Shown here one piece after another: positions 8,880 through 16,328 of a stretch of DNA of 64,000 nt. Numbering within the stretch: position 1 is the first letter of the stretch; every line of letters starts with the position of its first letter. The stretch is from an uncultured Ruminococcus sp. (lineage in GTDB: Bacteria; Bacillota; Clostridia; Oscillospirales; Ruminococcaceae), in assembly GCA_902788785.1 (NCBI GenBank), contig CADALT010000001.1, forward strand, positions 124,001 through 188,000. The letters are read 5' to 3'. The position numbers and the translations under genes are program-made. Under the pieces are notes generated by a model that did not search any database, was not told the origin of the DNA, and saw only the letters and a program-made list of their open reading frames with translations.

Positions 8880-9024
8880 TGAAATCATGGATTTGCTGAT
8901 CTATGCACAGTGCTTGCTCCGCAACAACGACGAGTATTTCACGCTAAGGGGGCGCACTCTGATTGACGGCGAATTAAATCACATTCTCCACGAGGTAGTC
9001 AAACTGGTGGGGGAGACGGATTGA
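8842..9024 (+). CDS. Small hypothetical protein coupled to the Cys-rich gene
   Basis: 60 residues. The start at 8842 has a very strong ribosome site (GGAGGTGG) that lies inside the upstream gene, which supports real translation and coupling. The protein is mostly helical (IMDLLIYAQCLLRNNDEYFTL; ELNHILHEVVKLVGE). No known domain. Its last bases run into a consensus promoter at 9021. Confidence 0.6.
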   Translation: MRLKEVRRIIESDEIMDLLIYAQCLLRNNDEYFTLRGRTLIDGELNHILHEVVKLVGETD

Positions 9025-9049
9025 CAAACAAACCAAAATATGATATGAT
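9021..9049 (+). promoter_or_regulatory. Consensus promoter with no gene behind it
   Basis: TTGACA (9021-9026), exactly 17 bases, TATGAT (9044-9049). Within 60 bases downstream lie only the second copy of the direct repeat and a terminator hairpin, so its original gene seems to be missing. Confidence 0.75.
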
Positions 9050-9067
9050 TGTAAACGAGCTGAACAC

Positions 9068-9102
9068 AAAACCGCACTAAATCAAAAAGGTAATATTTAG
9101 TG
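9068..9102 (+). repeat. Direct repeat with hairpin, copy 2 (right edge of accessory module)
   Basis: Bases 9068-9087 match 7713-7732 exactly. CACTAAAT (9075-9082) pairs with ATTTAGTG (9095-9102), the same hairpin arm as copy 1 but with a shorter loop of different sequence. Confidence 0.85.
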
Positions 9103-9107
9103 GCACA

Positions 9108-9145
9108 AAACCGCCATATCACTTGATCATGTGATATGGCGGTTT
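9108..9145 (-). terminator. Terminator of the redox operon, probably bidirectional
   Basis: A perfect 15-bp stem (9108-9122 with 9131-9145) and eight-base loop. On the minus strand it is followed by TTTTGTG. It lies 25 bases past the original stop of the SDR gene. Confidence 0.8.
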
Positions 9146-9170
9146 GATATTACGATCATTTTGAGATTCA

Positions 9171-9933
9171 TCACATACCGATCGAACCAGTGTATATAGG
9201 CGTTATGTTTTCAGCGTGTTTTACAGCTTCTTCAATGGTCATTCCATAGAAATCAGCAAGCCGCAAAATTTCTTCCCGAGCGCTTGTCATTTATAAATGC
9301 ACCAACAACGACTCCGGGTATCGAACTTTCAGGCGAATTCGGAGCATTTGGACCTCCAAGATCTGTCCTGCACCAGCCCGGATCGGTAAGATTTATACAA
9401 ACATCAGTTCCATCATATTTTACTGCAAGATCCATCGTCACCTTATCAAGTGCCGCTTTGCTTGCAGAATATCCTGCCTGTTCAGGCTCTGATCTGATGC
9501 CGCTGGTAGTGTTGACTATTCTGCCAAAACCACGCTCTGCCATCTTTGGCAGAAAATGGTATACTATCATCATTGGAGCTATAGTGTTTATTTTGAAACT
9601 TTTCTCATAGTCCTCAGGTGGTGTTTCAAGAAATTTAGCGCGATATGCTGCCTGTATGCCTGCGTTATTCATTATTATATCTACATTTACACCCATGGCA
9701 TCTATTTCCGAAAGCATTGCTTCCACTTGGGAAATATCGGATAATTCCGCACCGACAGCACTGGCTCTGACTCCATATTTTTTAACTTCATCAAGTATCG
9801 GCTGACAGTGTTCAGCCGTTCTTCCATGCAGTATAAGATCACATCCGTGTTCTGCCAGGAACAACGCAACTCCTCTGCCTATTCCTCTTGATGCACCTGT
9901 GACCAGTGCACATTTTCCTTTTATATCAACCAT
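9171..9933 (-). pseudogene. Short-chain dehydrogenase/reductase, frameshifted near the C-terminus
   Basis: Starts at 9933 behind AAGGAG, overlapping the upstream epimerase gene by 8 bases. The N-terminus has VTGASRGIGRG (NAD(P) site), NNAG is at about residue 90, and the catalytic Y-x3-K is in GYSASK (about 154-159). The intact frame ends early with TGA at 9253 after 226 residues (SGRNFAAC). One frame over, the sequence goes on as RLADFYGMTIEEAVKHAEN and ends at 9171, the usual C-terminus of this SDR group. One extra A in the run near 9274 explains the break. The catalytic core is untouched, so a shortened product might still fold. Sequencing error cannot be excluded. Confidence 0.8.
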
Positions 9934-10942
9934 TGAAATTCTCCTTCATCTTTTCCAATGCGTCGATGACTTTATCACACCATTTATCGAATTCTTCATC
10001 ATCGTGCTGGAGTTCGGGATGTGCAAGAATATTCCTGACAGTCATACGTATACCGTCTTTAGCTGATATCTCTGCTTTGAAATCGGGAACAACCGACTTC
10101 ACCTTTGAATTGTCAAATATAACAGAATTGGCTTTATCGCCGATGAGGCTGCCCGTAAGGTCGTAATCGCTCATATCTGCAAGAGTTTTCGATGCGACGT
10201 AATACGGCTTCAATTCGACACCTACCGCATCGGCTATAGCATTATAGATATCATTCCAGTTCACACTTTCATCCGATGTTATCTGGAAAGTCTCACCGAT
10301 AGCTTTTGTGTTGCCTATAAGCCCCGCATATGCCTTTGCAAAATCACTGTTGTGCGTGATGGTCCAGAGAGATGTTCCGTCACCATGAATAATAACAGGC
10401 TTGCCTTCCATGATGCGTTTTACTACCTGCCAGCTTCCGCCGTCGCCGTGAACGCCCAGCGGTACACTTCTTTCATCATAGGTGTGACTGGGACGAACAA
10501 TTGTTACAGGGAAGCCTTCCCTGTCGAATTTCTCCATGAGCAGTTTTTCGCAGGCTATCTTATTCCTCGAATACTCCCAGTAAGGATTTCCCAACGGAGT
10601 TTCTTCGGTTATCACATAGCCCTCGGGAGGCTTTTTATATGCTGATGCCGAGCTTATATAGATATACTGCTTTGTCTTACCCGAAAACAGCCTGATATCA
10701 CGTTCTATCTGAGATGGGACAAATCCTATGAACTCCCCTACACAGTCAAAACTCATACCTTCAAGCTTTGCAGCACATTCTTCTTCATTATTTATATCTG
10801 CAACGATGGTTTTAACATTCTCGGGAAGCTCATCTGTCCTGTTTCCACGGTTGAGAAGATAAAGCTCGTGCCCCTGTGATGCCAGCAGCCTTGTTATTGC
10901 CATGCTTATAGTACCTGTGCCGCCTACAAATAATATTTTCAT
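9926..10942 (-). CDS. NAD-dependent epimerase/dehydratase family protein
   Basis: 338 residues, an extended-SDR enzyme. MKILFVGGTGTISMAITRLL at the start is the NAD(P) site (GGTGxI). Strand 2 ends in LNRG, common in the atypical group that resembles isoflavone-reductase or CSP41-like proteins. The active-site region reads YISSASAYKKPP, and the C-terminal half holds HGDGTSLW and the substrate loop. The start has a strong AAGGAGG site. It is third in the operon after the alcohol dehydrogenase and cupin genes. Substrate unknown, perhaps a nucleotide sugar or related carbonyl compound. Confidence 0.8.
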   Translation of the reverse strand: MKILFVGGTGTISMAITRLLASQGHELYLLNRGNRTDELPENVKTIVADINNEEECAAKLEGMSFDCVGEFIGFVPSQIERDIRLFSGKTKQYIYISSASAYKKPPEGYVITEETPLGNPYWEYSRNKIACEKLLMEKFDREGFPVTIVRPSHTYDERSVPLGVHGDGGSWQVVKRIMEGKPVIIHGDGTSLWTITHNSDFAKAYAGLIGNTKAIGETFQITSDESVNWNDIYNAIADAVGVELKPYYVASKTLADMSDYDLTGSLIGDKANSVIFDNSKVKSVVPDFKAEISAKDGIRMTVRNILAHPELQHDDEEFDKWCDKVIDALEKMKENFNG

Positions 10943-10952
10943 AATGACCTCC

Positions 10953-11291
10953 TTAGGGTCTTACACGCTGTCCTCCGAATGCATGGATAGAGCGTGTGCC
11001 TGCCTTGACTCTGCCGCCCTGAACACTTCCCTTCGGAATAAATAACTCATCCCCTGCATGAAGAAGATGTTCTTCGCCATTTATTGTAACGAGATATTCA
11101 CCCTCAACAACAAGCATATACTCGTCATAATCATGCTGATGTTCCGCAGAGACCCTGTCTGCTTTATAAGTCCAGAATGCCATCTGACTGCCGTCATTGG
11201 CAGTATAATAATATCCCTCTATATCGGGCGTATTTTGCTGTGAGGCAGGTATAAGGTTCTCGGATCGGAACATGAATTTCGGAAAATCCAT
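10953..11291 (-). CDS. Cupin-domain protein
   Basis: 112 residues forming a single small beta-barrel. Cupin motif 1 is recognisable as AEHQHDYDEYMLVVEGEY (metal-binding H-x-H ... E) and motif 2 is weaker around ELFIPKGSVQGGRVKAG. Such proteins bind a metal and act as isomerases, dioxygenases or sensors. Its ATG overlaps the stop of the alcohol dehydrogenase (TAATG), so translation is coupled; there is little of a separate ribosome site. Confidence 0.75.
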   Translation of the reverse strand: MDFPKFMFRSENLIPASQQNTPDIEGYYYTANDGSQMAFWTYKADRVSAEHQHDYDEYMLVVEGEYLVTINGEEHLLHAGDELFIPKGSVQGGRVKAGTRSIHAFGGQRVRP

Positions 11292-12478
11292 TACAGCTCT
11301 GCCTTTGCAGCTATGCGGTAGATCTCTGCAACGTCTTCGGAAGACAGCCTGACAAATCCACCTGTTCTGCCGTCACCCAAACCGAACTTTTCTACAAGTG
11401 CGGGGATATCCTCTTCCTTAGCGCCAAGCTCTGCGAAATTGATAGGCATACCTATGCTGTGCAGGAACTCTCTGAAGCAGTGTATTCCTGCCTTTGCAGT
11501 TGCCATAGGATCTTCAAAATCCATCTCACAGCCGAAAACTCTGGTAGCCATCTGACAAAGGCGCATAACATTTCCGTCATGATGCTCGCTGATAAAGTCC
11601 ATCCATGCAGGCATTATCACCGCAAGGCCTGCACCGTGAGCACAGTCATAAAGCGCAGAAAGCTCGTGCTCGATACCGTGGCTGTTCCAGTCCTGATCTC
11701 TGCCAACACCTACTATATTAGTGTGTGCAACAGTACCTGCCCACATGATATTTGCTCTCGCCTGATAGTTGTTTGGATCTTCAATAACTCTGGGAGTTTC
11801 CTTTATCATTGTCAGGAGCAGTGCTTCGCAAAGCCTGTCAGTGACCTCAACTTCTGTTGTATTGGTGAAATAGCGTTCAAATACATGAGCCATGATATCA
11901 GTAGCTCCGCAGGCGGTCTGATAAGCAGGAAGAGTCTGAGTAAGTGCAGGATCCATCACAGAAAATCTGGGGCGGATAACATCCGAGCCTGCGCCACGTT
12001 TCAGCATACCATCGACTTTTGTGATGACCGAATCGCCCGAACCCTCACTGCCTGCGGCTGCAATAGTCAATACAGTGCCGACAGAGAGAGCTTCCTTGGC
12101 CTGTTTACCACTGTAAAAGTCCCAGAAATCTCCATCATACGGTACACCCATAGCTATAGCTTTAGCAGAATCTATTATAGAACCTCCGCCGACTGCAAGT
12201 ATAAAATCTATTTTCTCCTTGCGAGCAAGTTCGATACCCTCATAAACAAGTGTATCACGGGGATTAGGCTTGACTCCGCCAAGCTCACAGTAGCTGATAC
12301 CATGCTCATCGAGGGACTTCTTAACGGTATCTATAAGTCCCGAACGTACAGCAGAACCTCCGCCGTAGTGTATAAGGACCTTTGTTCCGCCAAACTCCTT
12401 AACATAACTTCCGACTTCTTTCTCTCTGTCTTTGCCGAATACAAACTTGGTAGGGCTGTAAAAATCAAAGCTGTTCAT
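11291..12478 (-). CDS. Iron-containing alcohol dehydrogenase
   Basis: 395 residues, full length for the group-III (Fe-ADH) family of NAD(P)H-linked butanol or aldehyde reductases such as BdhA and YqhD. The N-terminal nucleotide site includes GGGSAVRSG and AVGGGSIIDSAKAIA. Metal ligands lie in DIMAHVFERYF and SHGIEHELSALYDCAHGAGL (Asp and three His). It is cytoplasmic and likely reduces an aldehyde. First gene of a four-gene operon with a cupin, epimerase and SDR, which together suggest handling of a carbonyl or sugar-derived compound. Promoter at 12522-12550. Confidence 0.9.
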   Translation of the reverse strand: MNSFDFYSPTKFVFGKDREKEVGSYVKEFGGTKVLIHYGGGSAVRSGLIDTVKKSLDEHGISYCELGGVKPNPRDTLVYEGIELARKEKIDFILAVGGGSIIDSAKAIAMGVPYDGDFWDFYSGKQAKEALSVGTVLTIAAAGSEGSGDSVITKVDGMLKRGAGSDVIRPRFSVMDPALTQTLPAYQTACGATDIMAHVFERYFTNTTEVEVTDRLCEALLLTMIKETPRVIEDPNNYQARANIMWAGTVAHTNIVGVGRDQDWNSHGIEHELSALYDCAHGAGLAVIMPAWMDFISEHHDGNVMRLCQMATRVFGCEMDFEDPMATAKAGIHCFREFLHSIGMPINFAELGAKEEDIPALVEKFGLGDGRTGGFVRLSSEDVAEIYRIAAKAEL

Positions 12479-12521
12479 AGAAATACCTCCTGTATGTTCT
12501 TACGATTTTTCTTATGCTTTG

Positions 12522-12550
12522 ATGATAGCATATTTTTAATTTTTTCGCAA
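12522..12550 (-). promoter_or_regulatory. SigA-type promoter of the redox operon
   Basis: On the minus strand: TTGCGA, 17 bases, TATCAT. Just upstream (12566-12610) the short word AGTATAAA occurs twice, a possible regulator site, but this is weak. Confidence 0.55.
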
Positions 12551-12612
12551 TGAGCTTAACTGATTTAAGTAGATTTATACTATTATCATACCGAAAGTTT
12601 ATACTTTTATAC

Positions 12613-12643
12613 CAAAGAAAAAGCAGCCCTTGAAAGAGCTGCT
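12613..12643 (-). terminator. Terminator of mrp
   Basis: AGCAGC (12622-12627) pairs with GCTGCT (12638-12643), and on the minus strand a T-rich tail follows (12613-12621). Nine bases past the mrp stop. Confidence 0.7.
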
Positions 12644-12651
12644 CTGAATAA

Positions 12652-13470
12652 TTATTTATTGAAAACCTTATCAAAGGACGGTACGTTTTCTTCATTGATG
12701 ATTTCTATCTTACCGCCGTCGCAAAGTGTAGCTGTCATCGGGTCGATGGGCAGCTTTGCCAATACCTCGAGACCGTGCTCTGCAGCGATCTCGTCCACAT
12801 GGCTCTCACCAAAGAGCTTTATCTCCTTGCCGCAGTCGGGACATTTGATATAGCTCATATTCTCGACCAGGCCGATGATCGGTATATCCATCATTTCAGC
12901 CATCTTTACAGCCTTCGTAACAATCATCTTGACCATATCCTGCGGAGTGGTGACTACAATGATACCGTCAACAGGAAGAGACTGGAATACAGTCAGCGGA
13001 ACATCACCTGTTCCGGGAGGCATATCAACGAACATATAGTCAACATCGCCCCAAGCAACATCGGACCAGAACTGTGTAACTGTGCCTGCTATAACAGGAC
13101 CTCTCCAGATAACAGGAGCGGTCTCGTCTTCCATAAGAAGATTGATGGACATTATCTCAATATCGTTTTCGGAAAGACAAGGGAAAATACTGTCATCAGT
13201 TCCCTGTGCTTTTTCGTGTACACCGAAAATCTTAGGGATAGAAGGACCTGTGATGTCAGCATCAAGTATAGCTGTAGAATAGCCCTTGCGCTGAGATGCT
13301 ACTGCAAGCAGTGAAGTTACCAGAGATTTACCGACGCCGCCCTTGCCGCTGACTACAGCGATGACCTTCTTGATATTTGACATATAGTGCGGCGCAGCCT
13401 TCTGTATGCCATTGTCACGGGAGGAACATTCCACTGAACATGAACCGCAGTCATGTGTACATTCGCTCAT
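12652..13470 (-). CDS. mrp: Mrp/NBP35-type iron-sulfur cluster carrier ATPase
   Basis: 272 residues, taking the ATG at 13470, which has AAAGGA eleven bases ahead; the open frame begins 12 bases earlier. A deviant Walker A, SGKGGVGKS, is near residue 43-51, DADITGPS and FVDMPPGTGD follow, and the C-terminal CPDCGK motif (CxxC) is the cluster-bridging pair of the Mrp/ApbC family. The N-terminal MSECTHDCGSCSVECSSR adds five Cys, an arrangement common in anaerobe Mrp proteins. It is expected to hold and deliver Fe-S clusters in the cytoplasm. Monocistronic. Confidence 0.9.
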   Translation of the reverse strand: MSECTHDCGSCSVECSSRDNGIQKAAPHYMSNIKKVIAVVSGKGGVGKSLVTSLLAVASQRKGYSTAILDADITGPSIPKIFGVHEKAQGTDDSIFPCLSENDIEIMSINLLMEDETAPVIWRGPVIAGTVTQFWSDVAWGDVDYMFVDMPPGTGDVPLTVFQSLPVDGIIVVTTPQDMVKMIVTKAVKMAEMMDIPIIGLVENMSYIKCPDCGKEIKLFGESHVDEIAAEHGLEVLAKLPIDPMTATLCDGGKIEIINEENVPSFDKVFNK

Positions 13471-13518
13471 AATAATATACATCCTTTCAAGATCTAAACT
13501 TTAAATAAATACAATATA

Positions 13519-13547
13519 ATTATATCACACATCATACAGAAATACAA
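13519..13547 (-). promoter_or_regulatory. SigA-type promoter for mrp
   Basis: On the minus strand: TTGTAT, 17 bases, TATAAT, about 50 bases before the start codon. Confidence 0.6.
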
Positions 13548-13655
13548 CCATAGTTAACTAAATTCTTTTTTGAAGACAAATTTCATACTGTAAATTTGTA
13601 TAATCTGCACAAGTAAAAAAGCTACAGACCAAGTTCATTCTGTTTGTGATTTATC

Positions 13656-13684
13656 TTGTTATAAGCTCGTCAATGTGGTATAAT
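13656..13684 (+). promoter_or_regulatory. SigA-type promoter for the lipoprotein gene
   Basis: TTGTTA (13656-13661), 17 bases, TATAAT (13679-13684), 41 bases before the start at 13726. Confidence 0.65.
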
Positions 13685-13725
13685 TTATAAAATAAACGAT
13701 AGTTTGGAAAATAAGGAGCGTATAA

Positions 13726-14493
13726 ATGAATAGAAGGATATTTGCTTTTTTGACAGCATTTACAGCGGTTGTCTGTCTTGGCAGCTGTACAGATGTTGAC
13801 GAACCGGAGAGTGCAGCGAAGATGATAGCTGATACAGATAATTCTCAGATCAGCACATCTGATGAAGAGATAACTTCAGTGGAAGAGACAGTTTCTGCCG
13901 AGGAGGATACTTTACTTACTGATGGCGAAGTGTTTTCTTCCGACATTGAAATGATACCCACGGGACTGTGGTGGGCTGTAAATGAACACGTACCTACACT
14001 TGACGGTGAAGCCCGTGAGGACTCTTACTATCAGATAAACAGCAGCGGTAACGGTACAGTTACATACCAGAGCAGCGGACAGTCGGTCGCTTTCAGGACA
14101 AAGTTGAACGGTGACCATATCGACCTTTACTTTGAGGGACAGGACGTAGCAGCTCCCCTTTATATAAATAAGGTAGACGAAACTACACTTGAAGTTTCTT
14201 TCAACAGCAGGAACACCGAGACCTGGACCAACATGGGGCAGATGACTTATGAAGACTTCCATGTGATGAATAATGCTCAGCTAAGCGATATGGCTAAGGA
14301 AAGCTTTAACTCACAAGACGGTGCTGCCTGCGGATATACCGAGGCGCACATTGATGATGCAGGCAATGTGGTCATTGAACTTTATGATACTGTTGAGGAT
14401 AAAAATCTTCTTGACACCTACACTGTAGCAAGATTTAACGGTATGGGCACCGATAAAAACGGAAAGCCTGTATATCTTGCGCCAAAGGAATAG
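13726..14493 (+). CDS. Putative lipoprotein
   Basis: 255 residues behind AAGGAG. The signal peptide MNRRIFAFLTAFTAVVCLGSC ends in the lipobox LGSC. An acidic Ser/Thr/Glu spacer follows (residues 25-70), then a domain of about 110 residues (TGLWWAVNEHVPTL; SGNGTVTYQSSGQSVAF; VDETTLEVSFN) that looks like a small beta-barrel of the kind found in secreted Ruminococcus proteins, then a second short segment with AACGYTEAHIDDAGNVVIEL. I do not recognise a family with confidence. Monocistronic with its own promoter and terminator. Confidence 0.75.
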   Translation: MNRRIFAFLTAFTAVVCLGSCTDVDEPESAAKMIADTDNSQISTSDEEITSVEETVSAEEDTLLTDGEVFSSDIEMIPTGLWWAVNEHVPTLDGEAREDSYYQINSSGNGTVTYQSSGQSVAFRTKLNGDHIDLYFEGQDVAAPLYINKVDETTLEVSFNSRNTETWTNMGQMTYEDFHVMNNAQLSDMAKESFNSQDGAACGYTEAHIDDAGNVVIELYDTVEDKNLLDTYTVARFNGMGTDKNGKPVYLAPKE

Positions 14494-14510
14494 TATTCCG
14501 GATATAACCG

Positions 14511-14549
14511 ATATCCCCACGGGATTTAGCTGCCCGTGGGGATATTTTT
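14511..14549 (+). terminator. Terminator of the lipoprotein gene
   Basis: A perfect 13-bp stem (14511-14523 with 14533-14545) followed by TTTTT. Confidence 0.9.
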
Positions 14550-14601
14550 ATGTTTGAGCAACAATGAGTTTACGAGATAATAATGTAAAAATTTAATTTG
14601 C

Positions 14602-14630
14602 TTTACTTTTAATAAAATATATGTTATAAT
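14602..14630 (+). promoter_or_regulatory. SigA-type promoter of the sigma-factor operon
   Basis: TTTACT (14602-14607), 17 bases, TATAAT (14625-14630). It leaves a leader of about 115 bases before the sigma-factor start. Confidence 0.55.
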
Positions 14631-14751
14631 TGCTATTGAATTATTAAATGCACATCTTTGTTAATTATGCATATAAAACACATTGAAGATTTGTGCAGTA
14701 TTTTACCATAAAAACTGCATTGGCAAAACGTATATATTATGTCGAAGGGTG

Positions 14752-15315
14752 ATGAAGAATTTGACAGACCAGGAGTTCGATATCAGGATCCAAATGATCC
14801 TGAAAAAAGACAAAAACGGTCTCAAAGAGATCTATAACTGTTATGGCAGACTTATCTATCAGCAAATGCTTTCGATAGTCAAAAGTCCGCAGGACGCTGA
14901 GGACTTAACGTCGGAGATGTTTCTCAAGATCTGGGAGACAGCAGCGCAGTACCGTTCCGGAACGGGGCACAAGCGTTATCTGACTGTAATGGCTAGGAAT
15001 ATGGCGATAGACCTCTTGCGAAAGAGAAAGCATGAAGAGTATACTATCGACGATGACGGCATTTATACAGAGGAACAGGCTGATCCCGAAGAACCTACCG
15101 ATATCCGTGTGGTCGGAGGTATAGCTTTCAGGGAGGCGCTTGAAACTCTGAAACCTGCAGAAAGAGAGATCATCAACCTTCGGGCAGGCTTTGATATGAC
15201 CTTTAAGGAGATAAGCGAAGCCCTGGGGATACCTCTCGGAACTGTGACATGGAAATACCGTCAGGCGATCGGTAAACTGAAAGAAACAGTAAAGGAGGGC
15301 AGTATTGATGGCTGA
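14752..15315 (+). CDS. ECF-type RNA polymerase sigma factor
   Basis: 187 residues from the ATG at 14752, which has a close GAAGGG site; the open frame extends 69 bases further upstream without a site. Region 2 is clear (YGRLIYQQMLSIVKSPQDAEDL, then MFLKIWETAAQYR and MARNMAIDLLRKRK) and region 4 reads LKPAEREIINLRAGFDMTFKEI then GIPLGTVTWKYRQAIGKL. A short acidic linker joins them. It lacks regions 1 and 3, as ECF factors do. The next gene overlaps by eight bases and encodes a single-pass membrane protein, so it is probably the anti-sigma partner. The signal and target promoters are unknown. Confidence 0.9.
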   Translation: MKNLTDQEFDIRIQMILKKDKNGLKEIYNCYGRLIYQQMLSIVKSPQDAEDLTSEMFLKIWETAAQYRSGTGHKRYLTVMARNMAIDLLRKRKHEEYTIDDDGIYTEEQADPEEPTDIRVVGGIAFREALETLKPAEREIINLRAGFDMTFKEISEALGIPLGTVTWKYRQAIGKLKETVKEGSIDG

Positions 15316-16234
15316 TCTTAAAAATGAATACACACAGCATATCCATGATACTGCACCCGATATGGATAAGCTGTGGGACAGGATCGAAAGTGAGATCGAC
15401 AAGAAAGAAAACCACAAAGAAATTGAAAACGAGACAACATATCAGGAGAACAGAGAAAAAATAAAGAGCAATATGAGCTACACAAAGATTGCGGCAATAG
15501 CTGCGGCGTTCATTGTGGTATTTGCAGGCGCAAATATCTTTAATGAATCGAGAAAAGCTAAGATCGCAAGAGAAAACTTCCCTACTGAAAGAAACAGTCT
15601 GTCAGAAAACAATGCACTCGGCGGAGACATAGCTGAAGAGACAGACGGAGCTTTCGATGAAGCAGAGAGTTTAGACAAGAGCGATGCAAATGCAGTTTCA
15701 AAGGGCGATATCGTTTCTGTAAACTACGAACAGCTTGATCTGAATGCTACGGATACACAGCCTTATAACATAAGCTACATCCCGACAGGAAATGAGTTTT
15801 TCGTGGAAAAAGATGTTCTGAGCGAAACACAGTTATTTATCGATGCAACTGTAGAGGAAGCGAAACTGCTCGATGATAAGGCAGAATACATCCTGAAAGT
15901 GAATAATATGTACACTAAGGACGGAACTGTAGATTTCGGAGAAATAAAAGTGGTAAGCAGCACACCTTATATTCTTCAAAAGAACAGAGAATATCTTCTG
16001 CCTCTTGAAATGAACTCAGATGGAAATTATGGTATAGTTTTCGAGAACGCACCCCAGATAGAGCTTACTCTTGATGGCGGCATGGTATTCCAGAACGGAT
16101 GGGACTCGCTGGAGAACGGGTCTGTTACACTGGAAAAGAAAAGCCTTAACATGAACGACTACTATTTTGACAGAATGAGATACTCACCGCAGTATGATAT
16201 CAGTCAGCTCATAAGCGAATGGAAAAAAGCTTGA
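15308..16234 (+). CDS. Probable anti-sigma / membrane partner of the ECF sigma factor
   Basis: 308 residues. The ATG at 15308 has an AAGGAGGG site and overlaps the sigma gene by eight bases. The first 55 residues are a polar cytoplasmic part (ADLKNEYTQHIHDTAPDMDK then LWDRIESEID), one membrane helix follows (KIAAIAAAFIVVFAGANIF, about residues 59-77), then an outside domain of roughly 200 residues after an acidic spacer. No zinc-type HxxxCxxC anti-sigma motif is visible, so the assignment rests on layout: sigma factor, single-pass protein, lipoprotein. The outside domain has no family that I recognise. Confidence 0.7.
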   Translation: MADLKNEYTQHIHDTAPDMDKLWDRIESEIDKKENHKEIENETTYQENREKIKSNMSYTKIAAIAAAFIVVFAGANIFNESRKAKIARENFPTERNSLSENNALGGDIAEETDGAFDEAESLDKSDANAVSKGDIVSVNYEQLDLNATDTQPYNISYIPTGNEFFVEKDVLSETQLFIDATVEEAKLLDDKAEYILKVNNMYTKDGTVDFGEIKVVSSTPYILQKNREYLLPLEMNSDGNYGIVFENAPQIELTLDGGMVFQNGWDSLENGSVTLEKKSLNMNDYYFDRMRYSPQYDISQLISEWKKA

Positions 16235-16328
16235 TAACAAAAGAAAGAGACAACGAACGTTTTTAGCCAAAAAATGTAAAGAGCAAAACCTACAGAAAAT
16301 GATACGACTACATGAAAGGACGATAATC

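Noticed and set aside
10352..10645. Opposite-strand open frames inside real genes (for example at 11459-12553, 36930-37613, 52050-53327)
   Set aside because: They are shadows of strongly supported genes, without ribosome sites or known domains.
12465..12695. A 76-codon minus-strand open frame upstream of the alcohol dehydrogenase
   Set aside because: It covers a promoter and a terminator, has no ribosome site, and has a biased A/T-driven composition.
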